Shown here: in pieces, positions 41,413-48,576 of the stretch
Layout of the letters: every line of letters begins with the position of its first letter
How positions within the stretch are numbered: position 1 is the first letter of the stretch
NCBI GenBank assembly: GCA_002007745.1
Contig: CP019882.1
Span: 5,518,001 to 5,582,000, forward strand
From: Mycolicibacterium litorale
GTDB taxonomy: Bacteria > Actinomycetota > Actinomycetes > Mycobacteriales > Mycobacteriaceae
Length of the DNA stretch: 64,000 nt
Reading direction: 5' to 3'
The notes under the pieces: generated by a model
The model's database searches: none
Told to the model about the DNA's origin: nothing
Seen by the model: the letters and a program-made list of their open reading frames with translations, nothing else
Translations under genes and position numbers: made by a program

Positions 41413-42720
41413 ATGTCCGCCACCCTCGCCGAGCTGGCTGAGAAGTCCGCGACGAAATTCATCCTCGCCCTGTTCGTCGACCTGCGCGGAAAGCCCTGCG
41501 CCAAACTGGTTCCCGTCGAGGCCATCGACCTGCTGGCCACCGAAGGGGTGGGCTTCGCCGGCTACGCCGTCGGGGCCATGGGCCAGGAACCCAAAGACCC
41601 GGACATGATGGCGATACCGGATCCGGAGTCGTTCACCCCGATCCCGTTCATCAAAGAAGGCCTGGCGATCGTGCACTGCGATCCGCACGTCGAAGGCAGT
41701 CCGTGGCCCTACGCCCCCCGGGTGATCCTGAAATCGCTGATCCAGCGCGCCGCCGACGCCGGCTTCGAGCCGTGGGTGGGTGCAGAGGTCGAGTACTTCC
41801 TGCTGACCCGCGGAGCCGACGGAACGCTCGCCACCGCCGACACCGCCGACACCGCCGCCCAACCCTGCTACGACGCCCGCGGCGTCACCCGGATGTATGA
41901 CCACCTCACCGCGATCTCCACGGCGATGAACACGTTGGGCTGGTCCAACTACGCCAACGACCACGAGGACGGCAACGGCCAGTTCGAGCAGAACTTCCAG
42001 TTCGCCGACGCGCTGACCACCGCCGACCGGGTGGTGACACTGCGCTACCTGCTGTCGATGATCGCCGCCGAGCGTGGCATGGTGGCCACCTTCATGCCCA
42101 AGCCGTTCGCCGACCGCACCGGCAGCGGCCTGCACCTGCATCTGTCACTGACCAGTGGTGGCACCGCGGTCTTCCCCGAGGGCTCCGACGAGCGGGGCCT
42201 CGGGCTCTCCCCGACGGCGTATGCGTTCATCGGCGGCATCCTCGACCACGCCTGTGCACTGCAGGCCGTCGTCGGACCAACGGTCAACTCCTACAAGCGA
42301 ACCGGTGCGCTGACAACGACATCGGGCGCGTCGTGGGCGCCCAAGCTGCCGACCTACGGCGGCAACGACCGGACCCACTACATCCGCGTCCCGGACTCCC
42401 AGCGCGTCGAATTGCGCGGCGGTGACGGCTCGGCCAACCCCTATCTGGCCATCGCCGCAGCGCTCGGTGCCGGCATCGACGGCATCAAACGCAGCCTCGA
42501 CCCCGGCCCGATCGGCGGGACCGACGGCCGCACCGCCCTGCCGCCCACCCTGTTGCACGCCGTCGACGAACTGGTGGGCGACCCGGTGATCACCGGGGTC
42601 CTGGACACCGCCGGCGACGGGGTGGCCACCTACTTTGCGAACATCAAACGCGACGAGTTCTTCGCCTACCACAGCGCTGTCAGCGCGTGGGAAGTCGACC
42701 AGTACCTCACCGCGTTCTGA
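41413..42720 (+). CDS. type III glutamine synthetase-like ligase (GlnT/GmaS type)
   Basis: 435 residues from ATG 41413; a long in-frame extension overlapping amtB is an artefact. GS catalytic features: WVGAEVEYFLL (metal Glu), DHEDGNGQFEQNFQF (metal Glu), GSGLHLHLSL (His), NSYKRTGALTTTSGASWAP and RVELRGGDGSANPYLAIAAAL. GS-III relatives in the GlnT group include gamma-glutamylmethylamide synthetase, which joins glutamate and methylamine. The three glutamate-synthase-like genes next to it are the usual companions of that enzyme. Whether it uses ammonia or methylamine cannot be told from sequence. Confidence 0.88.
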   Translation: MSATLAELAEKSATKFILALFVDLRGKPCAKLVPVEAIDLLATEGVGFAGYAVGAMGQEPKDPDMMAIPDPESFTPIPFIKEGLAIVHCDPHVEGSPWPYAPRVILKSLIQRAADAGFEPWVGAEVEYFLLTRGADGTLATADTADTAAQPCYDARGVTRMYDHLTAISTAMNTLGWSNYANDHEDGNGQFEQNFQFADALTTADRVVTLRYLLSMIAAERGMVATFMPKPFADRTGSGLHLHLSLTSGGTAVFPEGSDERGLGLSPTAYAFIGGILDHACALQAVVGPTVNSYKRTGALTTTSGASWAPKLPTYGGNDRTHYIRVPDSQRVELRGGDGSANPYLAIAAALGAGIDGIKRSLDPGPIGGTDGRTALPPTLLHAVDELVGDPVITGVLDTAGDGVATYFANIKRDEFFAYHSAVSAWEVDQYLTAF

Positions 42721-42744
42721 ACTCTGATCCAGGAAGGAACAACC

Positions 42745-43641
42745 ATGTGCGGGATCGTGGGTCTGCACCTGCGCAACCCCCTGCTCTACCCGCGGCTCGG
42801 TGAGCTCCTCACCGGCATGCTGTGCGAAATGTCGGGCCGCGGCAGCGATTCGGCGGGAGTAGCCGTCTATGGCGACCCTCGCTGGTCGCCGTCGGGTCAG
42901 GGCACCGTCTCCGTGCTCGACATCGCCGACAGCCCCGAAGAAGTGGCCGCCGCCATCCGGGCCGCCCTGGGCACCGAGGTGTCGGTGCACCGCGTCGACG
43001 AGACCTACCTGATCTCGGCCGACGCCGGGTCGGAGACCGTGCATGCCGCGGTCACCGCACACTACCCGAACGCATTGATCGCGGGGTTCGGCCGAGATCT
43101 GGCCGTACTCAAGGGAGTCGGTCATCCTGAAGCGCTCACCGAAGCGTGGGGCCTGGCGCAGGCGCAGGGCTGGCAGGGTGTCGGGCACACTCGGATGGCC
43201 ACCGAGTCGGCGGTGATCCCGGCCGGCGCCCATCCATACGCGGTCGGCCCCGAGCAGTGCCTCGTGCACAACGGGTCGTTCGCCAACCACGCCACCATCC
43301 GCCGCACGCTGGCCGCCAGTGGCGTGCATTTCGACAGTGAGAACGACACCGAGGTCGGCGCCCGCTTCGTGGCCGACCAGCTGGCCCACGGCCGGGATGT
43401 GGAGACCGCGCTGAAGGAACTGTGCGCCACCTTCGACGGCTTCTACACCTTGCTGGTGTCCAATCACGACTCGTTCGCCGTGGTCCGCGACGCCATCGCC
43501 TGCAAGCCCGCCGTGATCGCCGAAACCGCGGACTGGGTGGCGATGGGCAGCGAATACCGCGCGCTGGCCGGGCTTCCCGGCGTCGAGAAGGCGGTCATCT
43601 GGGAGCCCGAACCCGAGGTGGTCTACGCATGGACCCGATGA
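42745..43641 (+). CDS. class II glutamine amidotransferase-like protein (GlxB/MgsA-like)
   Basis: 298 residues from ATG 42745 with AGGAAGGAA upstream. After Met the N-terminal nucleophile Cys is present (MCGIVGLHLRNPLL), with LCEMSGRGSDSAGVAVYG (Arg/Gly-rich glutamine-binding loop), GVGHTRMATESAV and CLVHNGSFANHATIRR. These are the PurF/GltB-type N-terminal hydrolase elements. In N-methylglutamate synthase and in the rhizobial glx cluster this forms one separate subunit of a split glutamate synthase. Ends on an ATGA overlap with the next gene. Confidence 0.9.
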   Translation: MCGIVGLHLRNPLLYPRLGELLTGMLCEMSGRGSDSAGVAVYGDPRWSPSGQGTVSVLDIADSPEEVAAAIRAALGTEVSVHRVDETYLISADAGSETVHAAVTAHYPNALIAGFGRDLAVLKGVGHPEALTEAWGLAQAQGWQGVGHTRMATESAVIPAGAHPYAVGPEQCLVHNGSFANHATIRRTLAASGVHFDSENDTEVGARFVADQLAHGRDVETALKELCATFDGFYTLLVSNHDSFAVVRDAIACKPAVIAETADWVAMGSEYRALAGLPGVEKAVIWEPEPEVVYAWTR

Positions 43642-44318
43642 CCACCACATACGATCTGAGCACCACCCCGCTGCGCGAGGTCAACGCCGCGCTGCACGCG
43701 CCCCGCCTGTCGGGCGAGTTCCTGCTCACCAACCCCGCCGGTGCTCACAACGTGGCTGTCGGCCTCGACGCTCCCGTGCGTGTCGCGATCGAGGGCCACG
43801 TCGGCTACTACGCCGCAGGGATGAACAAGCAGGCCGAGATCATCATCGACGGCAACGCCGGCACCGGGGTCGCCGAGAACATGATGAGTGGCAGTGTCTG
43901 GGTGAAGGGCAACGCGTCGCAGTCGGCGGGCGCCACCGCGCACGGCGGCCTGCTGGTCATCGAGGGCAATGCGGCTGCCCGGTGCGGGATTTCGATGAAG
44001 GGCGTCGACATCGTCGTGGGCGGCGACGTCGGGCACATGAGCGCCTTCATGGCACAGGCCGGCCGGCTGGTGATCCGCGGCGACGCCGGCGAAGCCCTCG
44101 GCGACTCCATCTACGAAGCCCGCCTTTACGTGCGCGGGGACATCGCCTCACTGGGTGCGGACTGCGTCGCCAAGGAGATGCGGGCCGAACATCACGAGGA
44201 GCTGGCCCGGCTACTCAAAGCCGCCGGATACGAGGACGACGACACCGCTGCGTATACCCGCTACGGCTCGGCCCGGCAGCTCTACCACTTCCACGTCGAC
44301 AACAGTTCGGTGTACTGA
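43638..44318 (+). CDS. GltB C-terminal-like beta-helix subunit (GlxC/MgsB-like)
   Basis: 226 residues from ATG 43638 (ATGA overlap with the upstream stop). It consists of GXXGXXXG-type right-handed beta-helix repeats: IEGHVGYYAAGMNKQAEIII, DGNAGTGVAENMMSGSVWVKG, GGLLVIEGNAAARCGISMKG and RLVIRGDAGEALGDSIYEARLYVRG. This is the stand-alone equivalent of the GXGXG domain at the C-terminus of large glutamate synthase subunits. It is a structural partner in the split synthase, with no catalytic residues of its own. Shares one base with the next start. Confidence 0.9.
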   Translation: MTTTYDLSTTPLREVNAALHAPRLSGEFLLTNPAGAHNVAVGLDAPVRVAIEGHVGYYAAGMNKQAEIIIDGNAGTGVAENMMSGSVWVKGNASQSAGATAHGGLLVIEGNAAARCGISMKGVDIVVGGDVGHMSAFMAQAGRLVIRGDAGEALGDSIYEARLYVRGDIASLGADCVAKEMRAEHHEELARLLKAAGYEDDDTAAYTRYGSARQLYHFHVDNSSVY

Positions 44319-45652
44319 TGACCTACTCAGAAGACGATCGGGCCCGTCGCGGCCTGCGCGAATCCGCCACCTTCGACCGCGCCACCATCGCCGCCATCCA
44401 GCGCGCGGCCGAGACCGGCATCTACGACATCCGCGGCTGGGGCGCCAAACGTCCGCTGCCCCACTTCGACGACCTGCTGTTCCTCGGCGCCTCGATGTCG
44501 CGCTATCCGCTGGAGGGCTACCGCGAACGGTGTGACACCGACGTCGTCCTCGGCGATCGGTATGCCAAACACCCACTACACCTTGATATTCCGGTCACCA
44601 TCGCCGGCATGTCGTTTGGGGCGCTGTCCGGTCCGGCCAAGGAGGCACTGGGCCGGGGTGCCAGCGAAGTGGGCACGTCCACCACCACCGGTGACGGCGG
44701 GATGACGCCGGAGGAACGCGGCCAGTCCAAGTACCTGGTTTACCAATACCTTCCGTCGCGCTACGGGATGAACCCCGACGACCTGCGCAAGGCCGATGCC
44801 ATCGAGGTCGTCCTCGGCCAAGGCGCCAAGCCCGGTGGTGGCGGAATGCTACTGGGGCAGAAGATCTCCGAGCGGGTCGCCGCGATGCGCACCCTCCCGG
44901 AGGGCATCGATCAGCGCTCGGCTTGTCGTCATCCGGACTGGACCGGGCCCGACGACCTCACCATCAAGATCAACGAGCTGCGCGAGCTCACCGATTGGGA
45001 GAAGCCGATCTACGTCAAAGTCGGCGCCACCCGCACCTATTACGACGTGAAGCTCGCGGTGGCCGCCGGTGCCGACGTGGTCGTGGTCGACGGCATGCAG
45101 GGCGGCACCGCTGCCACCCAGGACGTGTTCATCGAGCACGTCGGCATCCCGACGCTGGCCGCCCTGCCGCAGGCCGTCCAGGCGCTGACCGAGCTGGGTG
45201 TGCACAGAAAAGTTCAGCTCATCGTCTCCGGCGGCATCCGCACCGGCGCCGATGTCGCCAAGGCGATGGCCCTGGGCGCCGACGCGGTGGCGATCGGCAC
45301 CGCGGCACTGATCGCGCTGGGTGACAACGATCCGAAATATGCCGCCGAGTACGAAAAGCTGGGCAGTGCTGCCGGTTTCTACGACGACTTCCAGGATGGC
45401 CGCGACCCCGCCGGGATCAGCACCCAGGATCCCGAACTGGCCGCCCGGCTGGACCCGGTCGAGGGCGGCCGACGGCTGGCCAACTATCTGCGGGTGCTGA
45501 CCATGGAAGCCCAGACTATCGCCCGCGCCTGCGGCAAGGCGCACCTGCAGCACCTGGAGCCCGAGGATCTGGTCGCGGTCACCATCGAGGCCGCGGCTAT
45601 GGCGCGGGTGCCGCTGGCCGGCACATCCTGGATCCCCGGGAGCGGCCTGTGA
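44318..45652 (+). CDS. FMN-binding glutamate synthase family protein (GlxD/MgsC-like)
   Basis: 444 residues from ATG 44318. The glutamate synthase central domain is visible: LDIPVTIAGMSFGALSGPAKEALGRG, TGDGGMTPEERGQSKYLVYQ, GQGAKPGGGGMLLGQKIS, then TIKINELRELTDWEKPIYVKV, VVDGMQGGTAATQDVFIEH and VSGGIRTGADVAKAMALGADAV binding FMN. It transfers the amide nitrogen or methylamine from the amidotransferase subunit to 2-oxoglutarate (or forms N-methylglutamate). Ends with a GTGA overlap into the FAD oxidoreductase, so all five genes are coupled. Confidence 0.92.
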   Translation: MTYSEDDRARRGLRESATFDRATIAAIQRAAETGIYDIRGWGAKRPLPHFDDLLFLGASMSRYPLEGYRERCDTDVVLGDRYAKHPLHLDIPVTIAGMSFGALSGPAKEALGRGASEVGTSTTTGDGGMTPEERGQSKYLVYQYLPSRYGMNPDDLRKADAIEVVLGQGAKPGGGGMLLGQKISERVAAMRTLPEGIDQRSACRHPDWTGPDDLTIKINELRELTDWEKPIYVKVGATRTYYDVKLAVAAGADVVVVDGMQGGTAATQDVFIEHVGIPTLAALPQAVQALTELGVHRKVQLIVSGGIRTGADVAKAMALGADAVAIGTAALIALGDNDPKYAAEYEKLGSAAGFYDDFQDGRDPAGISTQDPELAARLDPVEGGRRLANYLRVLTMEAQTIARACGKAHLQHLEPEDLVAVTIEAAAMARVPLAGTSWIPGSGL

Positions 45653-46836
45653 ACGAGACAGCCGACATCGTCATCGTCGGCGGCGGCATCGAGGGGTGCT
45701 CCGCCGCGTGGGCGCTGAGTCAGCGTGGCATCACCGATGTCGTTGTGCTCGAACGCCATACCGTCGGTTCGGGAATGACCGGTAAGTCGAGCGGGATCGT
45801 GCGCTGCCACTACGGCGTCAGCTCGCTGGCCGCGATGGCCACCATCGGCCTGGAGGTGTTCGAGAAGGCCGAGGAGATCTTCGGCGGTGACATCGGCTTC
45901 CGGCAGACCGGCTACGTCGTCGGTGTGGGCGAGCCGAATGTCGACTCGCTGCGCAAAAGCCTTGCCGCCCAACGGGCGGTCGGCGTGCAGACCGAGGAGA
46001 TCGACGCCGCCGAGGTGGCCCGGTTGTGGCCGTTCGCCGACTTGTCCCCGTTCGCCGCGTTCGGCTGGGAGGCCCGCGGCGGATACGGTGACGCCTACCA
46101 GACCGCGCAGGCATTCGCCGTCGCCGCTCGCGCTGCCGGGGTGCGGATCCGCCAGGGCGCCACGGTAACCGAGCTGCTGACCGACGGCGACACCGTCACC
46201 GGAGTGGCACTGGCCGACGGCAGCCGGATCAGCGCGGGCACCGTCGTCGTCGCGACCGGGGTCTGGACACAGCCATTCCTGACCCCTTACGGCATCGACG
46301 TCCCGATCCGGGTGGTCCGCGAACAGATCGTCATGATCTCCCCGGGCGTCGACCTCGGCCCGGTTCCGGTGTTCTCCGATCTGGTGTCGCTGCAGTACGT
46401 GCGGCCCGAGGTCGGCGGCGACGTGCTGTTCGGCAACAGCGATCTCTCCGACGTCGCCACCGCGGATCCGGACGACTACCTCAACCGGGCCACCGAGGAC
46501 TTCGTCGATCTCACAGTCGAGAAGGTGGGCACCCGGTTCCCCGGCTTTCCCGACGCGGCGATCACCACCAGTTACGCCGGGTGCTACGACGTCACACCCG
46601 ACTGGAACCCGGTCATCTCGCCGAGCGGCCGAGACGGGCTGTTCGTGGCGGCCGGGTTCAGCGGCCACGGTTTCAAGATCGCACCCGCGGTGGGGCGGCT
46701 GGTCGCCGACCTGATCGTCGACGGACACAGCGGCGATCCGCGGATCCCCGAGACCGATTTCCGGCTGTCCCGGTTCGCCGACGGCGATCTGCTGAAGAGC
46801 CCGTACCCGTATGTGGGTGCCGGGCAGATGCGATAG
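45649..46836 (+). CDS. FAD-dependent oxidoreductase (DAO family, sarcosine oxidase-like)
   Basis: 395 residues from GTG 45649, overlapping the upstream stop. N-terminal ADIVIVGGGIEGCSAAWALSQ is the dinucleotide-binding GxGxxG; VLERHTVGSGMTGKSSGIVRCHYG is the FAD loop typical of DAO-family amine oxidases, and GLFVAAGFSGHGFKIAPAVGRL is the C-terminal FAD-contacting motif seen in sarcosine oxidase beta subunits. It oxidises a secondary or tertiary amine; with the upstream genes, N-methylglutamate is a plausible substrate. Heterotetrameric partners (alpha, gamma, delta) are absent. Confidence 0.9.
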   Translation: MNETADIVIVGGGIEGCSAAWALSQRGITDVVVLERHTVGSGMTGKSSGIVRCHYGVSSLAAMATIGLEVFEKAEEIFGGDIGFRQTGYVVGVGEPNVDSLRKSLAAQRAVGVQTEEIDAAEVARLWPFADLSPFAAFGWEARGGYGDAYQTAQAFAVAARAAGVRIRQGATVTELLTDGDTVTGVALADGSRISAGTVVVATGVWTQPFLTPYGIDVPIRVVREQIVMISPGVDLGPVPVFSDLVSLQYVRPEVGGDVLFGNSDLSDVATADPDDYLNRATEDFVDLTVEKVGTRFPGFPDAAITTSYAGCYDVTPDWNPVISPSGRDGLFVAAGFSGHGFKIAPAVGRLVADLIVDGHSGDPRIPETDFRLSRFADGDLLKSPYPYVGAGQMR

Positions 46837-46843
46837 TGCGCGT

Positions 46844-47485
46844 GTGACCGATCTGCTCCGCAACCAGTCGGGTACCGCACGTGACCGCGAGCCCGACGAG
46901 CCGGTGGCCGAGCTGGAGTTCGAAGCGGCGATCGCCCGCAACGTACGCCTGCTGCGCCAACAGGTGGGCCTGTCGGTGGCCGACATGGCGGCCCGGGTGG
47001 GCATCTCCAAGGCGATGATGTCCAAGATCGAAAACGCCCAGACGTCGCCGAGTCTGTCCACGCTGGCCTTGCTGGCCAGAGGCTTCGACGTGCCGGTGAC
47101 CACGCTGTTCCGCGGCGCCGACGTCGAGCGTCCCGCCGCGTTCGTCAAGGCCGGCACGGGCGCGCGCATCGTGCGCAACGGCACCCGCGAGGGCCACGAG
47201 TACGAGCTGCTCGGTTCCCTGCGCGGTGAGCACAAGCGGCTGGAGTGCCTGCTGGTCACGCTGTCGGAGAAGAGCAAGACCTATCCGCTGTTCCAGCACC
47301 CCGGCACCGAGTTCATCTATGTGCTCGAAGGCGTCATGGACTATGCGCACAGCCGCTCGGTGTACCGGTTGCAGCCGGGCGACTCGCTGCAGATCGACGG
47401 CGAGGGTGCGCACGGGCCGGTGGACCTGATCGAGGTACCGATCCGGTTCCTGTCCGTTATCGCGTTCCCTGACTCCCAGGTCTGA
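46844..47485 (+). CDS. XRE family regulator with C-terminal cupin domain
   Basis: 213 residues from GTG 46844; an in-frame extension to 46811 overlaps the oxidoreductase. HTH: IARNVRLLRQQVGLSVADMAARVGISKAMMSKIENAQTSPSL, here split between two helices, then a cupin (PLFQHPGTEFIYVLEGVMDYAH, LQPGDSLQIDGEGAHGPVDL) with His and Glu ligand positions. XRE-cupin proteins regulate genes for amino acid or amine catabolism. It lies 7 nt after the oxidoreductase and is probably the local regulator; no operator identified. Its stop overlaps the convergent secreted-protein gene by 29 nt. Confidence 0.92.
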   Translation: MTDLLRNQSGTARDREPDEPVAELEFEAAIARNVRLLRQQVGLSVADMAARVGISKAMMSKIENAQTSPSLSTLALLARGFDVPVTTLFRGADVERPAAFVKAGTGARIVRNGTREGHEYELLGSLRGEHKRLECLLVTLSEKSKTYPLFQHPGTEFIYVLEGVMDYAHSRSVYRLQPGDSLQIDGEGAHGPVDLIEVPIRFLSVIAFPDSQV

Positions 47486-48341
47486 CGGCCCGCGCGGTGG
47501 CGGATCGGGCCTTGCTCCGCGGCGCTGTCTGTTGAGCGTTCGACGCGACGGCTTTGCTCACCGTGGCTGTCCTCTTGGTACCGCGGGCCGGCGCCAGGGC
47601 CGCGGCGGATTGCGGTCGCCGCGATTGGACCCTGGCGCTGGAGCGGTTCGGCTGTGTCGCCGGGCCTGCCGCCGGCGTGCTGGCCGGCTCTGACCCTCTG
47701 GCGGCCGACTGCGGGACCGTCGGCGGCGGTGCGATGGACAACGCCTCGGCGATGGAGATGGGCAGTGACAGCACCAGGCCCACCGGGCCGGGGCTCAGCA
47801 GCCCGAACGCCGCGTCGAACAGTGGGGTGGAGCAGCAGTTGAGGGTGGTGTCGAGGTATACCGCCGGAGCATCGAGGAACGCCTGGAGCCAGGTCTGTGG
47901 CGTGGACGGGTATTTTCCGGTGGCTTGGACCAGATAGGCGGCGGTGACGGCCGGGCTGACGAAAGCGCCGGCGAGGCTCAGCGGCATGAGGATCGAGAAC
48001 CTGACGGCGGCGGCGGCGACGGCGACGACGTGATCGACCACCGTCTGGGCGACCATGGCCGGGTTGCCACCGTCCTGGCCGGCGAGCCACCGCGCGTAGG
48101 TGGCCTGGTTGCTCGCGAGCTGGGACAAGATCGGCAGCGGCGGGTAGTGCGTGACCAGGTCGGACAGTTTCGCCAGGTTGGCGTGGGTGTGGTCGGCCAG
48201 GTCTTGCCAAGCGCCGGCGAGCGCCACCGGAGCGCTGCGCGCTGCGGGCAGTGGGTCGGCGAGCGGCGCGGCCGCCACGATGCCCACGGAAAGCGACAGC
48301 GAGACACCGGTCGCGAGCACGGAGCGGACGCTCAGTTGCAC
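47457..48341 (-). CDS. secreted protein, possible GjpA-like outer-membrane family
   Basis: 294 residues from ATG 48341. Signal peptide: VLATGVSLSLSVGIVAAAPLA. The central part (WQDLADHTHANLAKLSDLVTHYPPLPILSQL, split; then ARWLAGQDGGNPAMVAQTVV, hydrophobic AVRFSILMPLSLAGAF and LQAFLDAPAVYLDTTLNCCS) resembles mycobacterial proteins annotated as GjpA-like porins, which I judge only tentatively. The last ~90 residues are Ala/Arg/Ser/Pro-rich and basic. Function unknown; export is well supported. Confidence 0.68.
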   Translation of the reverse strand: MQLSVRSVLATGVSLSLSVGIVAAAPLADPLPAARSAPVALAGAWQDLADHTHANLAKLSDLVTHYPPLPILSQLASNQATYARWLAGQDGGNPAMVAQTVVDHVVAVAAAAVRFSILMPLSLAGAFVSPAVTAAYLVQATGKYPSTPQTWLQAFLDAPAVYLDTTLNCCSTPLFDAAFGLLSPGPVGLVLSLPISIAEALSIAPPPTVPQSAARGSEPASTPAAGPATQPNRSSARVQSRRPQSAAALAPARGTKRTATVSKAVASNAQQTAPRSKARSATARAVRPGSQGTR

Positions 48342-48421
48342 GGATTCCCCCGTTCGACGCCTTCGGAGACGTCAATTTACCGCGTCGCCGACCTCCGGGG
48401 TGATGCATTTGGGGCCGAACT

Positions 48422-48450
48422 TTGGCCAGGTGGCACGGCGGGAGTACAGT
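48422..48450 (+). promoter_or_regulatory. predicted leuA promoter
   Basis: TTGGCC (48422-48427) and TACAGT (48445-48450) are 17 nt apart, close to SigA -35/-10 elements. Transcription would start about 7-9 nt later, at or just before GTG 48459, giving a leaderless leader peptide mRNA. Prediction from sequence only. Confidence 0.5.
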
Positions 48451-48458
48451 ACGGAACT

Positions 48459-48500
48459 GTGCAGCGGGTGCTCCTCCTCGGACGCCGCGACAGGGCCTGA
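48459..48500 (+). CDS. leuA leader peptide (13 residues, Leu-rich)
   Basis: GTG 48459 to TGA 48498-48500 encodes MQRVLLLGRRDRA, with three consecutive CTC leucine codons. A leader peptide with a Leu run directly before a leucine-biosynthesis gene is the hallmark of ribosome-mediated attenuation, as described for leuA in other actinobacteria. The predicted promoter places its start codon at or near the 5' end of the mRNA. A hairpin immediately follows. Too short for coding statistics; GTG 48468 is an alternative start. Confidence 0.62.
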   Translation: MQRVLLLGRRDRA

Positions 48501-48502
48501 TC

Positions 48503-48545
48503 CAGACCGGCTTCCTGTCGCGGGTGTTCGCGATGCGCCGGTCTG
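48503..48545 (+). promoter_or_regulatory. leuA attenuator hairpin
   Basis: CAGACCGGC (48503-48511) and GCCGGTCTG (48537-48545) are exact complements with a 25-nt loop, starting 2 nt after the leader peptide stop and ending 31 nt before the leuA GTG. It can act as terminator or sequester the leuA start region, depending on ribosome stalling at the Leu codons. No U-tract follows, so translational or Rho-linked control is possible. Confidence 0.5.
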
Positions 48546-48576
48546 AAGTTCAATCCAAGACACCCGGAGCCCAATC

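Noticed and set aside
39919..42720. A 933-codon plus-strand frame covering amtB and the glutamine synthetase
   Set aside because: Only codons from 41413 encode a real protein; the upstream part is an out-of-frame Arg-rich reading of amtB.
48342..48421. Additional leader gene between the secreted protein and the leuA promoter
   Set aside because: No frame with a plausible start and ribosome site; likely only upstream promoter sequence.
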